A stretch of 64,000 nucleotides of DNA. It comes from Histoplasma ohiense. Its lineage: Eukaryota > Ascomycota > Eurotiomycetes > Onygenales > Ajellomycetaceae. The DNA is taken from contig JAEVHH010000001.1 of the NCBI GenBank assembly GCA_017607445.1, positions 5,022,001 through 5,086,000 of the forward strand. The letters are read 5' to 3'. Position 1 is the first letter of the stretch, and each line of letters starts with the position of its first letter. Both the position numbers and the translations under genes were made by a program. The notes below the pieces were generated by a model that ran no database searches, was not told where the DNA came from, and saw only the letters and a program-made list of their open reading frames with translations. Positions 50,701 to 60,801 of the stretch are shown in pieces.

Positions 50701-53052
50701 GACAAGGCTCTGATACACCATTGCCATCTCTTCGGCCTTCGGGGATGTCCGTACATAGTTGATGCCTTTGAAAGTCTTTGAAAGATATTTCAGTCTTACC
50801 AGTGGCCTCTTGAGAAGAAATGCGACGTCCACCTTCTCCCCATCTCCGTTTACTACATCCCCATCTTCATCCTGCGCCATCCCGGCGTATAAGCTTTGAG
50901 TCTCCGGGTTGATTTGATTCGACGGATCAACGTCGGGTGGTGCAAGGTTAACGATAACGTCTTGAAATCCGAGGCGCCAGGCCTTTAAATAGTCCCGATA
51001 AACTTTTTGCGCACCTTGAGCCCAGGATAAAAGAGCCTCCGGGTTATTCAATGGCGCTCGCTTATGAAGCGAGTTAAGTCGTTCGAGCGATATGCCCATA
51101 TCAACGATGGGCCTCGTAAAGTTCTCATCATCTTTGGGGTTGCCAGAAGGGCGGAAAAGGCCTGCAGCGATTGCCGAATCGGATTTGGATAAGACTGACG
51201 TTAGCAGAACAGGTATGACACCACCGACAAGAGTCCTCAATTCACGCATATACTTGGCTTCGTCAGATGAAAATTCTTGCATTATATCGTCGATGGTGGC
51301 GGTTGCCAATCGACTTCTATTTGTGCGGATGCTCCTGGCAGATCTTATACTGCGGCTTCCATCCCCAGGGATGGATAAAACTGATATAAGATCGGCATGA
51401 GTTGTAAGCCGACGTTTTAAACCATTCTTCGGACCGGGTAGAGAGTTTGGATCGAATTGATCCCTAGCTTCTGACTCCAACTGCCCATCATGGTCCGTTT
51501 GAGTATTTGCCCGTAGATCGGTAGGTTGTTCATTCTGACACGCTGTATCTGTTCTAGTGCTCAACGTGTCCACAGACATTATCGTAGAAAGTCGGTGGGC
51601 GCCAGTCCCTGGAAACGGCCTCCTTAATGTCAAGGGAGGTGGTCGATCGGATATTGATACCTCAGATCCGTCTGAAGAACGAAGATCCAAGTTCGACCCT
51701 TGCAGAGCTTCATCAAGTGACTCTTGGAGAGTTGACATTTTGCCTGCTTCGGTAAAAGAAATTGGACGCTTCCTTGCTCCTGTTCTTCTCAAAGTTGGTG
51801 GCGAAGATTCTCGGGTGTCTCCCGATATTTCATTGAGCTGCTCATTGTGGGGTATTGTGCCGTCGTGAGGTCCTTTCCACCCTTCTGTCGAAGGCGGGCT
51901 TTTCGAATTCCTGTTATTTCCTTTTGACCCTCGTCTCCCTTTCGTATTTTTTGCTTGCAATGAAGACCGAAAACTGCCAGAGTCGTCCACATAATCGCTT
52001 TGGGATGGGTCTTTTCTCCGTGACCGTGAATCCAGAGGCAACGCCACTTGAACATGAAGATCTTCATCCTCTGTAAAGGGGTCAGGAGTAGATGAAAGCC
52101 ACGCTTCGACGTTAGATCCGTGGTTTCGAGGAGCTGGTACCGGGGATGACGAGGGCTCGTGTTTCCCGAAAATCTTTTTCGATTCATCAATAACATGGTT
52201 GAAAATGCCCCCTTTAGGAGGCCGTAATGTCCTTGGTGGGAGCTTGTGCGTCTGTCGTCTAGAGCGATTCTCCTGTTCAGAAAGTTCGATAACCTCACTG
52301 GGTTCAGTTGACCATTCATCATCACCAGGCCTTTTTCGTAAATGCACGTCTCTCGCGCCGTAATCATGACCCTTTTGCTTCCTAGGCTGTGACTGTTGTT
52401 GCGTTTTAAAGGCCGAGGTCTGGTCACCGACAGAACTCTCCACTTCGGTTGCAAGAATAGACTGGGATCCGCAGGTATGTCGCGACTTTGGGCGCTCACT
52501 CCTTCTCGATGAGGACACCGAAGTCGCATATACTCTGATTCCGTCGCCAGGTAGAGGATTGGAGCTAGGATTGGTTCCGTCACTATGACCGCACGTCTTC
52601 TCCTTTTCCTTGGTCGTTGATGTCGACTTCCCATACCGGTCAAAAACGTCAGTCCTTCTCTTGTGTGTCACTTTTTGGGGTAGTGTGGAAGGGGGCGATC
52701 TATTCTTCCTCCAGTGTTCATCGCTAATAACCCGCTTGCGCGGGGTACTATTACTTCGAGCCCGCTGAGCGTTATTCTCCTTATTCTTGCTACCTTCCTT
52801 CGTTTTGCCATGTTTCTTAGTTGTTGGCGAGTTCTGCTTCCCAGTGCGAGACTCCGGGGAACTGTCGCTCTCAGGGCCGACATCGTTTTCCGTAATAACA
52901 CCTCCACCTTGTTGCTGCCATCGCCGAACCTTCTCTCGTACCGAATTTATGTCGTGGACACCCAATGGTTGCCCAATATCAAGAGGCTTCCCGTTGTGTG
53001 GCGTGGACTTCGCCCTTCCACGGTTGGAAGGCCGACGAGGAGGAGTCGGCAT
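47716..53052 (-). CDS. Large disordered protein with DH/PH-like modules (1,778 aa)
   Basis: One uninterrupted frame of 5.3 kb from ATG 53052 (MPTPPRRPSNRGRAKS). The first about 580 residues are Ser/Arg/Pro-rich and disordered. At about 590-800 EFSSDEAKYMRELRTLVGGV and KRPLVRLKYLSKTFKGINYV resemble the ends of a Dbl-homology RhoGEF domain. At about 830-940 GDLLICEVDDTGRWLLFPP and WKELITFKTDDEQIGFEWV look like a PH domain. A second disordered stretch leads to another PH-like block at about 1355-1495 (WEALYPDECSIVITPGLIEA) and a conserved C-terminus (RILIRGKTKGEVLLDV). Related fungal proteins are often auto-named SRm160/300 splicing coactivator because of composition; the domains argue instead for a cortical signalling scaffold or Rho GEF. 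That is inference. Confidence 0.75.
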   Translation of the reverse strand: MPTPPRRPSNRGRAKSTPHNGKPLDIGQPLGVHDINSVREKVRRWQQQGGGVITENDVGPESDSSPESRTGKQNSPTTKKHGKTKEGSKNKENNAQRARSNSTPRKRVISDEHWRKNRSPPSTLPQKVTHKRRTDVFDRYGKSTSTTKEKEKTCGHSDGTNPSSNPLPGDGIRVYATSVSSSRRSERPKSRHTCGSQSILATEVESSVGDQTSAFKTQQQSQPRKQKGHDYGARDVHLRKRPGDDEWSTEPSEVIELSEQENRSRRQTHKLPPRTLRPPKGGIFNHVIDESKKIFGKHEPSSSPVPAPRNHGSNVEAWLSSTPDPFTEDEDLHVQVALPLDSRSRRKDPSQSDYVDDSGSFRSSLQAKNTKGRRGSKGNNRNSKSPPSTEGWKGPHDGTIPHNEQLNEISGDTRESSPPTLRRTGARKRPISFTEAGKMSTLQESLDEALQGSNLDLRSSDGSEVSISDRPPPLTLRRPFPGTGAHRLSTIMSVDTLSTRTDTACQNEQPTDLRANTQTDHDGQLESEARDQFDPNSLPGPKNGLKRRLTTHADLISVLSIPGDGSRSIRSARSIRTNRSRLATATIDDIMQEFSSDEAKYMRELRTLVGGVIPVLLTSVLSKSDSAIAAGLFRPSGNPKDDENFTRPIVDMGISLERLNSLHKRAPLNNPEALLSWAQGAQKVYRDYLKAWRLGFQDVIVNLAPPDVDPSNQINPETQSLYAGMAQDEDGDVVNGDGEKVDVAFLLKRPLVRLKYLSKTFKGINYVRTSPKAEEMAMVYQSLVTDARRRSNEERARLEDDMAAAIDATRARNPRNLAVLADISIHKTRRVRARDFFNLSLLHSTGQQIDCRAELLLRDNPPNETPGGDLLICEVDDTGRWLLFPPIDRGRASARNGDGKGEIIIMIRGVPGEEKDWKELITFKTDDEQIGFEWVQMIGLSPVPPKIDRSMSFINRAKARNRPPRVRQEASEVSTVSEKRSPSPTDMDVPIGEQATVVSLVTGRKAHVGSDTEISRQSLGFSRDTYSPKEPLSVPHSRKESENISPHTPTRPRESVARPRSLNEAMDMAGGVSPTNLRRSKAKRRPNYGDLSMSSPPSSGTRTPEKERGVSDLPFAGPKSPETKSTYPQETGLAGLPIKRGSSPEISSPKPQLGRPLGRRSLSPVPSLELPLIPKIRKGSPQSSLATSPPKEETPAPSITTNKVSRSPAKRKGLDEDILCRDLTVYTEDVPLPPPHSSPSPTVPRHSTPVLSPTSRRNNQNRRSSSPLKHEYEPSTATESPDSSDTSTIEHHEINSSSETSDEELEGDDNETPLPPVGARQLCNILQLSEPPTDPEGTLGPSNSASQSPCKSIPLQPSKSAKSIAFIFSWNEKGTWEALYPDECSIVITPGLIEAYEMNFEHSQRAGLHEEDTDSGIPSEKPLIALELTPLVPIRRGTALDISIRSPPTTKSQITTGNNIMFRSRNPEECEKLYGLINHSRINNPTYIALQNARGPYSVQPTSLARQNSNRRSRFGGWFNWSSSSYRASSAPAPSVAGVTDSSVGTMSSAFSALKKFGAGSKMFSIARSTITSRTGSQRGSLYSTSTRSGSIFPNSPFETGYDLAKNAAGGIGLSNAKIRLYARESASKWRDMGAARLTILHAPSGPSRPGTAGTNRVDAGISPADFGNMEPMTPDGQPSAVPAQVAPAAPVSSARRDEKRILIRGKTKGEVLLDVCLGESNFERVARTGIAVSVWERYDGVAKEGGVVSGNFKVYMIQMKSEAETAYTFGLVGKLRY

Positions 53053-53964
53053 TACCAACTACAAATACTCTTGGGTGTTAGAACAAGCTCTTTATGTGAA
53101 CTGCTGGTTATAACGCTTCGGGATTGCGCATCAAGGGCAACCTTCTTGGTCGTTTTGTTTACATACCAGTAGCCCCGCTCACACCAGTTTGGTGCATAGC
53201 AATCCTTAGCCTCTCGTATTTGTTTCTCCCGAGTTCAGCAAAATGGATCGGAGTATATAAAGAGACAGAAGGGTTTGTTAACTAACTAACTATCGATATG
53301 CTTATTAGCTAATAAATGATCTTTGTTAGTTAACTAGCAGTGTATGATGCCGGGTTCTCTTCTGCCATGGAGCAATTAAGGCCGATACCATGTCCACGCG
53401 GTCGGGACAACAGGCTAAATATCCAAGTAAATAAACAACTAGCGAGCTTGAGCTGGCCAGGGACTAAACAAAACTAACACACAGCCACTAGTCCGATTTG
53501 ATGTTGTATTTCGACCATTAGGAACCAACGAGAAGAATTGGTAACACAAGGCGGATTCAACCGAAATAGCAACTATTTATGAATTGACTAAAACAAAGGG
53601 ATGAGCTGGCTTTGTTTACTTCGCACTGCCAGCATGCGCATCGCCAAGGGCTAGCTGACTCAACGGTTTGATTGCCTGGTTACCCGACCGGTAGTTTTTG
53701 TTGATTTCTATGTGTTTAAATATGTATATTTGGACGAAATTATGGAGTACAAGGATATAAAACATGAAGAGCTCTCGTATTGCCCGTAGCTTCCGCTGCC
53801 ATCTGACAAAGCGCTCCAGGGCCCTGGTGTATCACTGGCCGATGTGAATATTAAAGCAAAAAGGAATAAGGCAGCTATTAGTAGAAAGGATTTGACAGTC
53901 GCATCGGTACGTGGAGAAAGGCGGCGAGAGACGAGGTATCATCAATTCGGGCAATTTCAAGTTT
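53053..53964. other. Intergenic upstream of the large gene
   Basis: Promoter of the 1,778-residue gene and 3' flank of the EXPERA gene. TTAGTTAACTA repeats occur near 53276-53340. No gene seen. Confidence 0.55.
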
Positions 53965-54865
53965 TTATTTTATTTTGCGCTTGTCCGAAGCTTCATTGAC
54001 ATATTTAATGGCGTGTGACATGACGCCCATGCTCTTTACCACATAATCTAGGAATACAAGTCAGTTTGTTCCTAACGAACCGAGAGGGTATCGTGCAGAA
54101 ATTCTTCTTACAGGAAGGGATCACGATCCAGATCAAGTTCATGAAAAAGTAGTAGCACCAAAAATAATACGCCTCTGGTCTGCAGTAGCTTAATCCATTG
54201 TAGTAGTGGTCGAACATGCTCGTAGCATAGTAAAGGACGTCCCCATAGATTTGGCCAATTGATACGATTAGTTGAAGGGGGTGACGGAGTGGATGTTCGC
54301 GCGCAATAAAATAGACGACGAGGAAGGAAAGGGGTCCCCAGAGAATCTGTCATAGCCAGCCTGTCAGTTCTCGAGCTCGCGCATCCCCAGTATATTAACA
54401 ATGGAAGAGGGGACATACAGCCGTGATTGTTTCCATACACAGAACGAAAGGGTCCGAGGTCAAGTATCGGGAGTCGGACAACGAATATTCCTTCCACAGT
54501 TGTCCAAAAAGGTCTTGTGCGGGGGCCATACGCGTGTGGTTGACGACAAAGTAACCTTCAAAAAACAAATGAATGCTCCCAGCTGCGACAAGTTACTATT
54601 TTATTCGCAATAACCCTGTCAAAATCACACACGGTATAAATATGAACATACTCAACATGAACCATAAAATAGCCACCCTGTCAGCCTTTCCCAGCTTCGG
54701 AGTCACGAACGACAGGACTACCAACGTGGATCCTAGAATGAAAGCCCATCCCCCTGCGAATATGGAAATGAGAAAAGGAACAGACCACTCATTGGCAAGG
54801 TAACCTATGAGCTCCGCATCAATTGGGTAGTATGGGTGAGAGTTGGATAGGGCGGAATTGGCCAT
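53965..54865 (-). CDS. EXPERA-domain / emopamil-binding protein
   Basis: Four exons on the minus strand, 54865-54652, 54582-54419, 54346-54112 and 54047-53965, give 231 residues, the size of EBP proteins. Sequence begins MANSALSNSHPYYPIDAEL. Hydrophobic helices are SVPFLISIFAGGWAFILG, VAILWFMLTG, LWGPLSFLVVYFIA and YFWCYYFFMNLIWIVIPS. The exon 1-2 junction restores the family motif GSIHLFFEGYF with its His and Glu. Other marks are LWKEYSLSDSRY, MFDHYYNGLSYCRPE and ILWGPLS. Members sit in the ER membrane; the animal enzyme is a sterol delta8-delta7 isomerase. Fungi usually do this step with an unrelated Erg2-type enzyme, so the role here is uncertain. Divergent from the DENND11-like gene, 337 bases between starts. 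Confidence 0.88.
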
Positions 54866-55202
54866 TTGCGCATCTGTCCTCACGGCGAAACCAAGTGAGT
54901 GTGGAAGGAAAGGAAATAGTGAGGAGAAGTCCCAGTTCTCAGAGTTGAACTCCCGATCTGCCTCCTGAAAATAAAACGATCGGAGTTTGTTTTAAGGGCG
55001 TAAATATTTAGGTTTTGCCATTGGAGCTGCGTGGCCGAATCGGCCTCTGGTGCGTGGGTATAAATATTTAACGCTTCCATAATCACCACATGCAGTTGAC
55101 GAGCTCTCCCATCCTCCACCAACCTAATGAAACTCATCTGAAGGAGCTTTGCAGGCGGCGACCTATTGAGTTCCGCGATCTCGAACCTGTATCCCCGCAT
55201 CT
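54866..55202. promoter_or_regulatory. Divergent promoter region (EXPERA / DENND11-like)
   Basis: 337 bases between two divergent start codons. TATAAATATTTA at about 55059-55070 is the only TATA-like element noted. Confidence 0.45.
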
Positions 55203-57353
55203 ATGGCATCAGACAGGAGGAGGAGCCCGAGAGCCATCAGACCTGATGTGACCGTATTACCAGAACTGCCACCCAGGATCGCAGCTATCTTCCTGATCTG
55301 CTTTGACGTCAAGGCTGGGTAAGTACATGTGTATTCGCGAAGCACCTAAACAACTTGGGCGCAATTGATCGGTTCATTGTATTGACGGCTGTCTTTATCT
55401 TTATGTAGCTACACGGTAAAATGGAAGCGAGCTATACCAGATGGTATGTTAGAATCTCGGCCCTCCGTTCCAAGTCACATGGATTAAGACGAGCACAACA
55501 GTTGTCCTGGAGAACGTCGTTGAATATAAATCACTCCCATCAGGTTTACACAATGTCAGGGAAGATCTTGTGTACGTCAAGTTTTCTGGACCTTGTCATT
55601 CGCATTTTTTTTTAACAATCTATTCCGCAGTTATTTCGTCCATCAGCAATATGCTGGCATCAGCGCGTTTATCAACCACCCCGCAGCAGAGTCCGAGCGG
55701 AATGCCTTGATGATAGCTGTTGGGGTTCTAGTACCGCTCAGCTACGGTAGGCTAGGAAAAGCCTGGAGACATACTGCGAAACTAAAGGAATTGGCAAGGT
55801 ATGACCTGAACTGGCTGGGGGGCTGGAATCATACTCCTATTTTCGGACTAATTATATGAATCACAGGAGTCTTGCAGATGATTCTGATAATACAGAGCCC
55901 TTGTCTGCGTACTGGGAGATGCACCAATTGTCCGAAGATACTGTGTCTCCTCCAGATTCCCCGTCAGGTTCAATCGCAAGCCTAAAAACTCCTGTTCGTG
56001 ACGTTTATGCCAGACATCGCGCGCTTAGCGATGCCACAGCGCTTTTGACCTCGAAACAATCGCTTGCGCCCTATCATCCGGCTCTCTCTCTTCCAGAGTT
56101 CTTAGATACTTTTGGACCGCTGGTTTTCCAATTGTATCGAGCAGCTCTATTACGCAAACGGATTCTTTTAGTGGGTGAGGCGCCCGTGGAAGAATCTTGT
56201 AACTTCGGTTTGTCACCTTGTCCCCCCAGCCATCAGACATTGCCTAGCGACTAACGTCCAAACCCAAGTCTATGACTTGGCTCTTCTCTCGTCGCTTCCG
56301 CAATCCCTACTCCCTCTTCTCCCAGCAACTGCTTCTGTAGCTCTAAGGCCTCGACCTCTATTCAGTATTGGCATCCATGACATGCCCTACATAGCATCAC
56401 TCTCATATCCTGCCGTCTCGGATCCCGATAGCTGCTGGATTGCATGTACTACTGACCGTGTGCTCAGTTTGAAACCCGAGCTTTATGATGTGCTCGTAAA
56501 CCTGCCCCCGGCTTACTCTAAACATGCACCAGTAAAGTCCTACCCTGCCATAACACTCACAGCTCCTCGTACATCACATAAGCAGCAACAAAAACCTATG
56601 AATATCAAGGCCACCCAGCGGGACGCCCGCCGATATTTGACCCTTCAGAGGGGACTTAGCGAACTCTCTAGAGGTGACTCTGCATCCGCGAGGGATGATG
56701 AGGAAGTTTCGGATAGCACTTCAACTTTCTCTTCTAGCTCGATTGTAGAACCTGTCTCTTGGCCACTCCTCGCGTACACATCCTTCCTCTGGTGGGCCTC
56801 GGCGGGTGAGAAGCGTGAAGGTACCGCCGAAGGAGAAAACGAGGAGGATTCCCGTCTTTTACTGATCGATAATATCAACGCGCCTCTCCCTACTTATCCA
56901 AGCACGCTAAGCCGTCGCGGTAGCATTACGCTACAGGATCAGAGCACCCACCAGCCACAAGAGATCGCATTAATAACCTATTTCCGCCGTCTAACCACAC
57001 AAATATTCACAGTGGTTTCTGACGTCATCGCGCGTCAGGATGAAAACGCAGGAGTGGCCGAATCCGCATTGGTCCCTGAGAGCAATGGATCCAATATCGA
57101 CACCGATGGAGATTCCGCGCTGGATACGGCGGTATCTTCTACCGAACCCTTACTGCCTTCATCGTCTTCCCACAATTTGTTAGACGAGGACGATATCATC
57201 ACCATTACATCTAGTGACATGACGGAGATGGGGCTGGATACATGGAGTGTATCGGATCGAGCATTTGTGGAGGAACTTGTGCAAATCTGGTGGGGTCGCA
57301 AGGCACAAGTTCACGGAGCGAGAATTAACTGCTGTGGGGTACGAATTCTTTAG
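55203..57353 (+). CDS. DENND11/LCHN-like protein (DUF2347 and DUF4484)
   Basis: Six exons, 55203-55318, 55409-55443, 55502-55571, 55631-55798, 55867-56207 and 56269-57353, give 604 residues. Three exons are under 120 bases. Every junction keeps frame and rebuilds conserved blocks: AAIFLICFDVKAGYTVKWKR, EYKSLPSGLHNVREDL, FVHQQYAGISAFINHP, MIAVGVLVPLSYGRLGKAWR, FQLYRAALLRKRILLVGEAP and VYDLALLSSLPQSLLP. These are hallmarks of the LCHN/DENND11 family, related to DENN-domain Rab regulators (S. pombe Anr2 is a likely relative). The C-terminal half holds the DUF4484-type region with acidic Ser-rich loops. Probably a soluble trafficking factor; the Rab partner is unknown. Confidence 0.85.
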
Positions 57354-58350
57354 CAGGAACCATACGCAAAAGCAATACATACGTGGATGGGATATATATT
57401 GCTTGCCTATGTTGTCGAATTAATGCAGATAGCATATCATGGGGCGCCAGCTTCTACGTACTTAAATAAAAACTATCGCCGTTTGTAATTTGTTCAGAAC
57501 ATACATCCAATCTTCTATTTGTAGAGTATTTTTCGACGTATTCAGGGTGGAAATATCAAGAGTGAATTTTCATCTGCAGCTACCAAGATATGGGTTCCAA
57601 CGTTGGGATTTTGGGACGTAGTTTTCTAATTTTTGCCGGACCACCACTTCTTCCTGGCTAAACCCATATAGCCAGCCCTAATGAGTTACCAGCACATGAA
57701 CGGGTGGTTGAGGGTTGAATGACATGAACATCAGTGAAACAAGTCTCTTGATTTCTCTAAAAAACATTAAAGAAAAATAATGATAATAAAAAATTAAAAA
57801 AAAAAAAATCACAGGGGAAACAAAAAGGGACAAGCCATAGAAGAACGCCTAACCCCATAGAAATGCCGAAAATAAAATCGAAATAAAATAAAAGCAACAT
57901 TGAGCTACATGACGATAAATTGCTAGCGATTCAACCCAACGGGAATGTCAGATAAATGCAGCGGGCCACTGAAGATATCGTAAAAGGAGGAGAAAACGCA
58001 CTTTGATAAGACGGGATGGGATTGGAGATGATAGACGCTAATGAATGCATTTTGCTAGAAAGGCGAAAGGAAGGAGAGGGTGAGGCTTCGAGCATGATGG
58101 GCAAAATTGACATCGTGCAAATCAGACAGAAATGAAAGGATTGGGATGAAAACTCCAAGTACAAAAGCGGAAATGAAAGGAAAGAACTATTAGCACTCGC
58201 GTAGAAGGGTATCTCGAACTTCGATACCCTATACAACTGTAAAAGACATTCCAAAAACAATAGAGGGGGCCGAAACAAAATAAAACAGATATATCACTCG
58301 GTATCCACCGAATGGCTAAAAGGAACTCTACTCTTGGAAGTATATATCGC
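57354..58350. other. Intergenic, convergent 3' ends
   Basis: Between the DENND11-like gene (plus) and the coiled-coil gene (minus). A-rich runs near 57770-57810. No gene recognised. Confidence 0.6.
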
Positions 58351-60351
58351 TCAATATCTTCCAATAGGCGCGCTGAAATCTCTCTTAGCTACTCGACTAG
58401 AGGCTCGACTACTTGTAGGAATTTTCTTTGAGCTATGGATTGGCGTAGTGTTGGCATTTGCGAGGCGGGAACGAGAACGTGAGGACGAACGCGAAGCGGC
58501 ATCATTAGCACTAGCAGATCTTTTCAGAGTCTGTGCACGACCCCTTCGCGCGCGGATCTGGGCGAGTGCTTCTTCTCGCGTGACAGGGGTACCAGGGATG
58601 GGGCAGTTCATGGTAGAAGAGTAATCGTCAGCGTGGAGAGGAATAGTTGTAGTGGTGGACATTGCTGTCATGAGTTCTGTTACTTTTGGCGTCGTGGTAT
58701 CAACAGGGTCCCTTCGGGGTGGTAAATGGCCTGTTTCGATATGTAAAGTTCGAGGGAAGGAGCGGAAGGAACTTGCCTGTGGTTCGAGGGGAGCCGGAGG
58801 TTGCGTGACAGGGTTGCTGACATTCTGTGCTTGGCCTGGAGGTTCTGTTTGGAAGTCCGTATGTTTGGGATCTTCCATTTCTATCTCTGTGGTTGGCGAC
58901 ACCGGTGGAGAAGCTGGGGAGGGATTATGGTGGGGACCAGCTGGCAGCGGTGAGGGTTCGCGGCTAATAGTATGTTGTAGAACTGATGGTTTCATACCCA
59001 CATTATTTTGAGCTGCACAGGGCGACACTGTTTTAAACGTCCCAGTATCTGGACAGAAAGCTACTGCAGGCTCCGTAACCTGCGTTTCCTGGAGTGTTCT
59101 GGGGTTCGAATTACTGGCTGGAGGTCTTGTCACTTGAGGAGCAGGTTGGTCGTCTGATATGAGGTTGCCAGAATTTCCCTCCTTTTCCCGATTCATTCTA
59201 TCCCACTCGGCATCATAAATGTACCTAATCCCCTGCATTTCTGCGAGTCGACAGGAGCAACGATGAAATTGGCATTCCATCTTGAGGAAATACACCATAT
59301 CTTCTGCCTTTGATCGCAGGCGTTTCTCCCATTCAAGGTCCTGCTCCAAATTTTCGACAAGTTGGTCGTACACAGCGGCTTCAGGGTCCTCATTTTCCTT
59401 ACATGAATTGCGCCGCAAAACCTTCATTTTAAGTGGAGATCCTAGTTGCGGGCTTGTAATTTGAGAGGATACGCCGCTCTTCCAGGGACTCGATGGCCTT
59501 TGGTGCGGTTTTAATCTCCACGACATTGGGGTGTACGTAGCAACATCTCTCTCCACAAGTGGAAGTCTGCATTTGGGTGTTTCTCCTCTCATTTCTTCGG
59601 CCCGTGCCTCGAATGTATCTGACTGGTTGTTGGTTTCAACAGACCTAACCTTCTCCTTCAATACCTCTATTTCTTCCGCCAATCCGGACAATGCATGTGC
59701 GTGTTCAAATGCTTCCTGTTTTGCTTTTTCTTTAGCTTCCCTCTCGCTAGCAACATTTTCTCTTAATGTCTTCATTTCTTCCCTTAACGATTTAAGCTCC
59801 TCTTGAGCTTTAACGAGCGTTGATCCAGCCCGGAATGCCTCCTTTCGTGCCCGTCGGACCTCCTTTTCAAATACTGCTCTTTCATGGGTTTGCCTCTCCT
59901 TCAAAGAATGCAATTCCTCCATTAGGGACTCTAAACGCTCGCTGACTCTTCGTTCCCGTGCATTGGCCTCTGACAGCTGAGCTAGTGTTGTTTGAAGTGA
60001 AGCTTCTGCTTCCTCACGTCCCAGTATCGCCCTGTGAAGGGCAGCTGTGGTGGTGGATGAAGGATGCGACTGAGCTGCTGGACTGGTAGCCCTGGAGAGC
60101 TGATTCAGAAATGCCACTTTCGCTTGCACGTCAGAATTCGTCCGTGTATGCTTGTGCCGAAGTGGGGAGAGATCCGAAGGATGTGCTGGAGAGCCGTTCA
60201 TATTCTGCTGATTGATACGCTCAGGAGAGATAGGGTGTAGAGCGGCGCCAGGCGACGGTTGAAGTTTAGGATGTATGGGCTCCATGAGTGAGGATGAAGT
60301 ACCGAATCTATGGGCCTCAGGCTTTTGATTGTTGGGGCACTCTGACAGCAT
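58351..60351 (-). CDS. Coiled-coil protein of unknown function (666 aa)
   Basis: A single exon; the first ATG of the frame at 60351 (MLSECPNNQKPEAHRFG) is taken as start. A non-ATG extension to 60465 is possible but unlikely. After a Pro/Ser-rich start with RHKHTRTNSDVQAKVAFLNQ, residues about 100-260 form a long heptad-rich coil (REEAEASLQTTLAQLSEANA, AQEELKSLREEMKTLRENVA). A conserved segment follows at about 335-395, with YDQLVENLEQDLEWEKRLRS and FHRCSCRLAEMQGIRYIYDA, Cys and His included. The C-terminal third is disordered, ending in a Ser/Arg-rich stretch and KRDFSAPIGRY. I do not recognise a named family with certainty; a cytoskeletal or spindle-pole role would fit the coil but is a guess. 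Divergent from DML1. Confidence 0.75.
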   Translation of the reverse strand: MLSECPNNQKPEAHRFGTSSSLMEPIHPKLQPSPGAALHPISPERINQQNMNGSPAHPSDLSPLRHKHTRTNSDVQAKVAFLNQLSRATSPAAQSHPSSTTTAALHRAILGREEAEASLQTTLAQLSEANARERRVSERLESLMEELHSLKERQTHERAVFEKEVRRARKEAFRAGSTLVKAQEELKSLREEMKTLRENVASEREAKEKAKQEAFEHAHALSGLAEEIEVLKEKVRSVETNNQSDTFEARAEEMRGETPKCRLPLVERDVATYTPMSWRLKPHQRPSSPWKSGVSSQITSPQLGSPLKMKVLRRNSCKENEDPEAAVYDQLVENLEQDLEWEKRLRSKAEDMVYFLKMECQFHRCSCRLAEMQGIRYIYDAEWDRMNREKEGNSGNLISDDQPAPQVTRPPASNSNPRTLQETQVTEPAVAFCPDTGTFKTVSPCAAQNNVGMKPSVLQHTISREPSPLPAGPHHNPSPASPPVSPTTEIEMEDPKHTDFQTEPPGQAQNVSNPVTQPPAPLEPQASSFRSFPRTLHIETGHLPPRRDPVDTTTPKVTELMTAMSTTTTIPLHADDYSSTMNCPIPGTPVTREEALAQIRARRGRAQTLKRSASANDAASRSSSRSRSRLANANTTPIHSSKKIPTSSRASSRVAKRDFSAPIGRY

Positions 60352-60801
60352 AATGTATGACAACGCTATTGAGGAGAGCGGCAGGATTGGAATGTGGCGT
60401 GAAAATTGAAATCTCGCACTGCCAGGACATCCTGGTCTCTTTCGGTAGAGTTGTTGTTGAAACAAAAAGTGGTTGCACTCTGGTTGCTAGGCAACGGGCG
60501 CTAAGGACAAAATGGATCACATGTTATACAGTCACGTGGCAATAGCTGCCGATCTTCCAAGTCCTGTTCAGGAAAATTGAACCTTAAACCACTTAGAACC
60601 AACTCGTCCGATACATGACGACCCTTTTGTGATGCTCCAAAACGCTGGAATCTAACCTCTGGCTCTTACAAGATCACTGAGTTACTCAGACACTCTCAGT
60701 GGCGATTATTTTAGGATACTTGTACTATTTCAGATCTCGAAATCATGACGCACCTTACCATCCCAAACTGATACCAAGATTGACGGTATCTTTATATAAC
60801 C
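60352..60801. promoter_or_regulatory. Divergent promoter region (coiled-coil gene / DML1)
   Basis: 450 bases between divergent start codons. TTATATAA occurs at 60791-60798, only four bases before the DML1 ATG and so too close to act as its TATA box. No other motif noted. Confidence 0.45.

Noticed and set aside
51789..52643. 284-codon minus-strand frame within the large DH/PH-like gene
   Set aside because: An alternative frame of the same strand inside a Ser/Arg-rich coding region; low-complexity codons keep it open.
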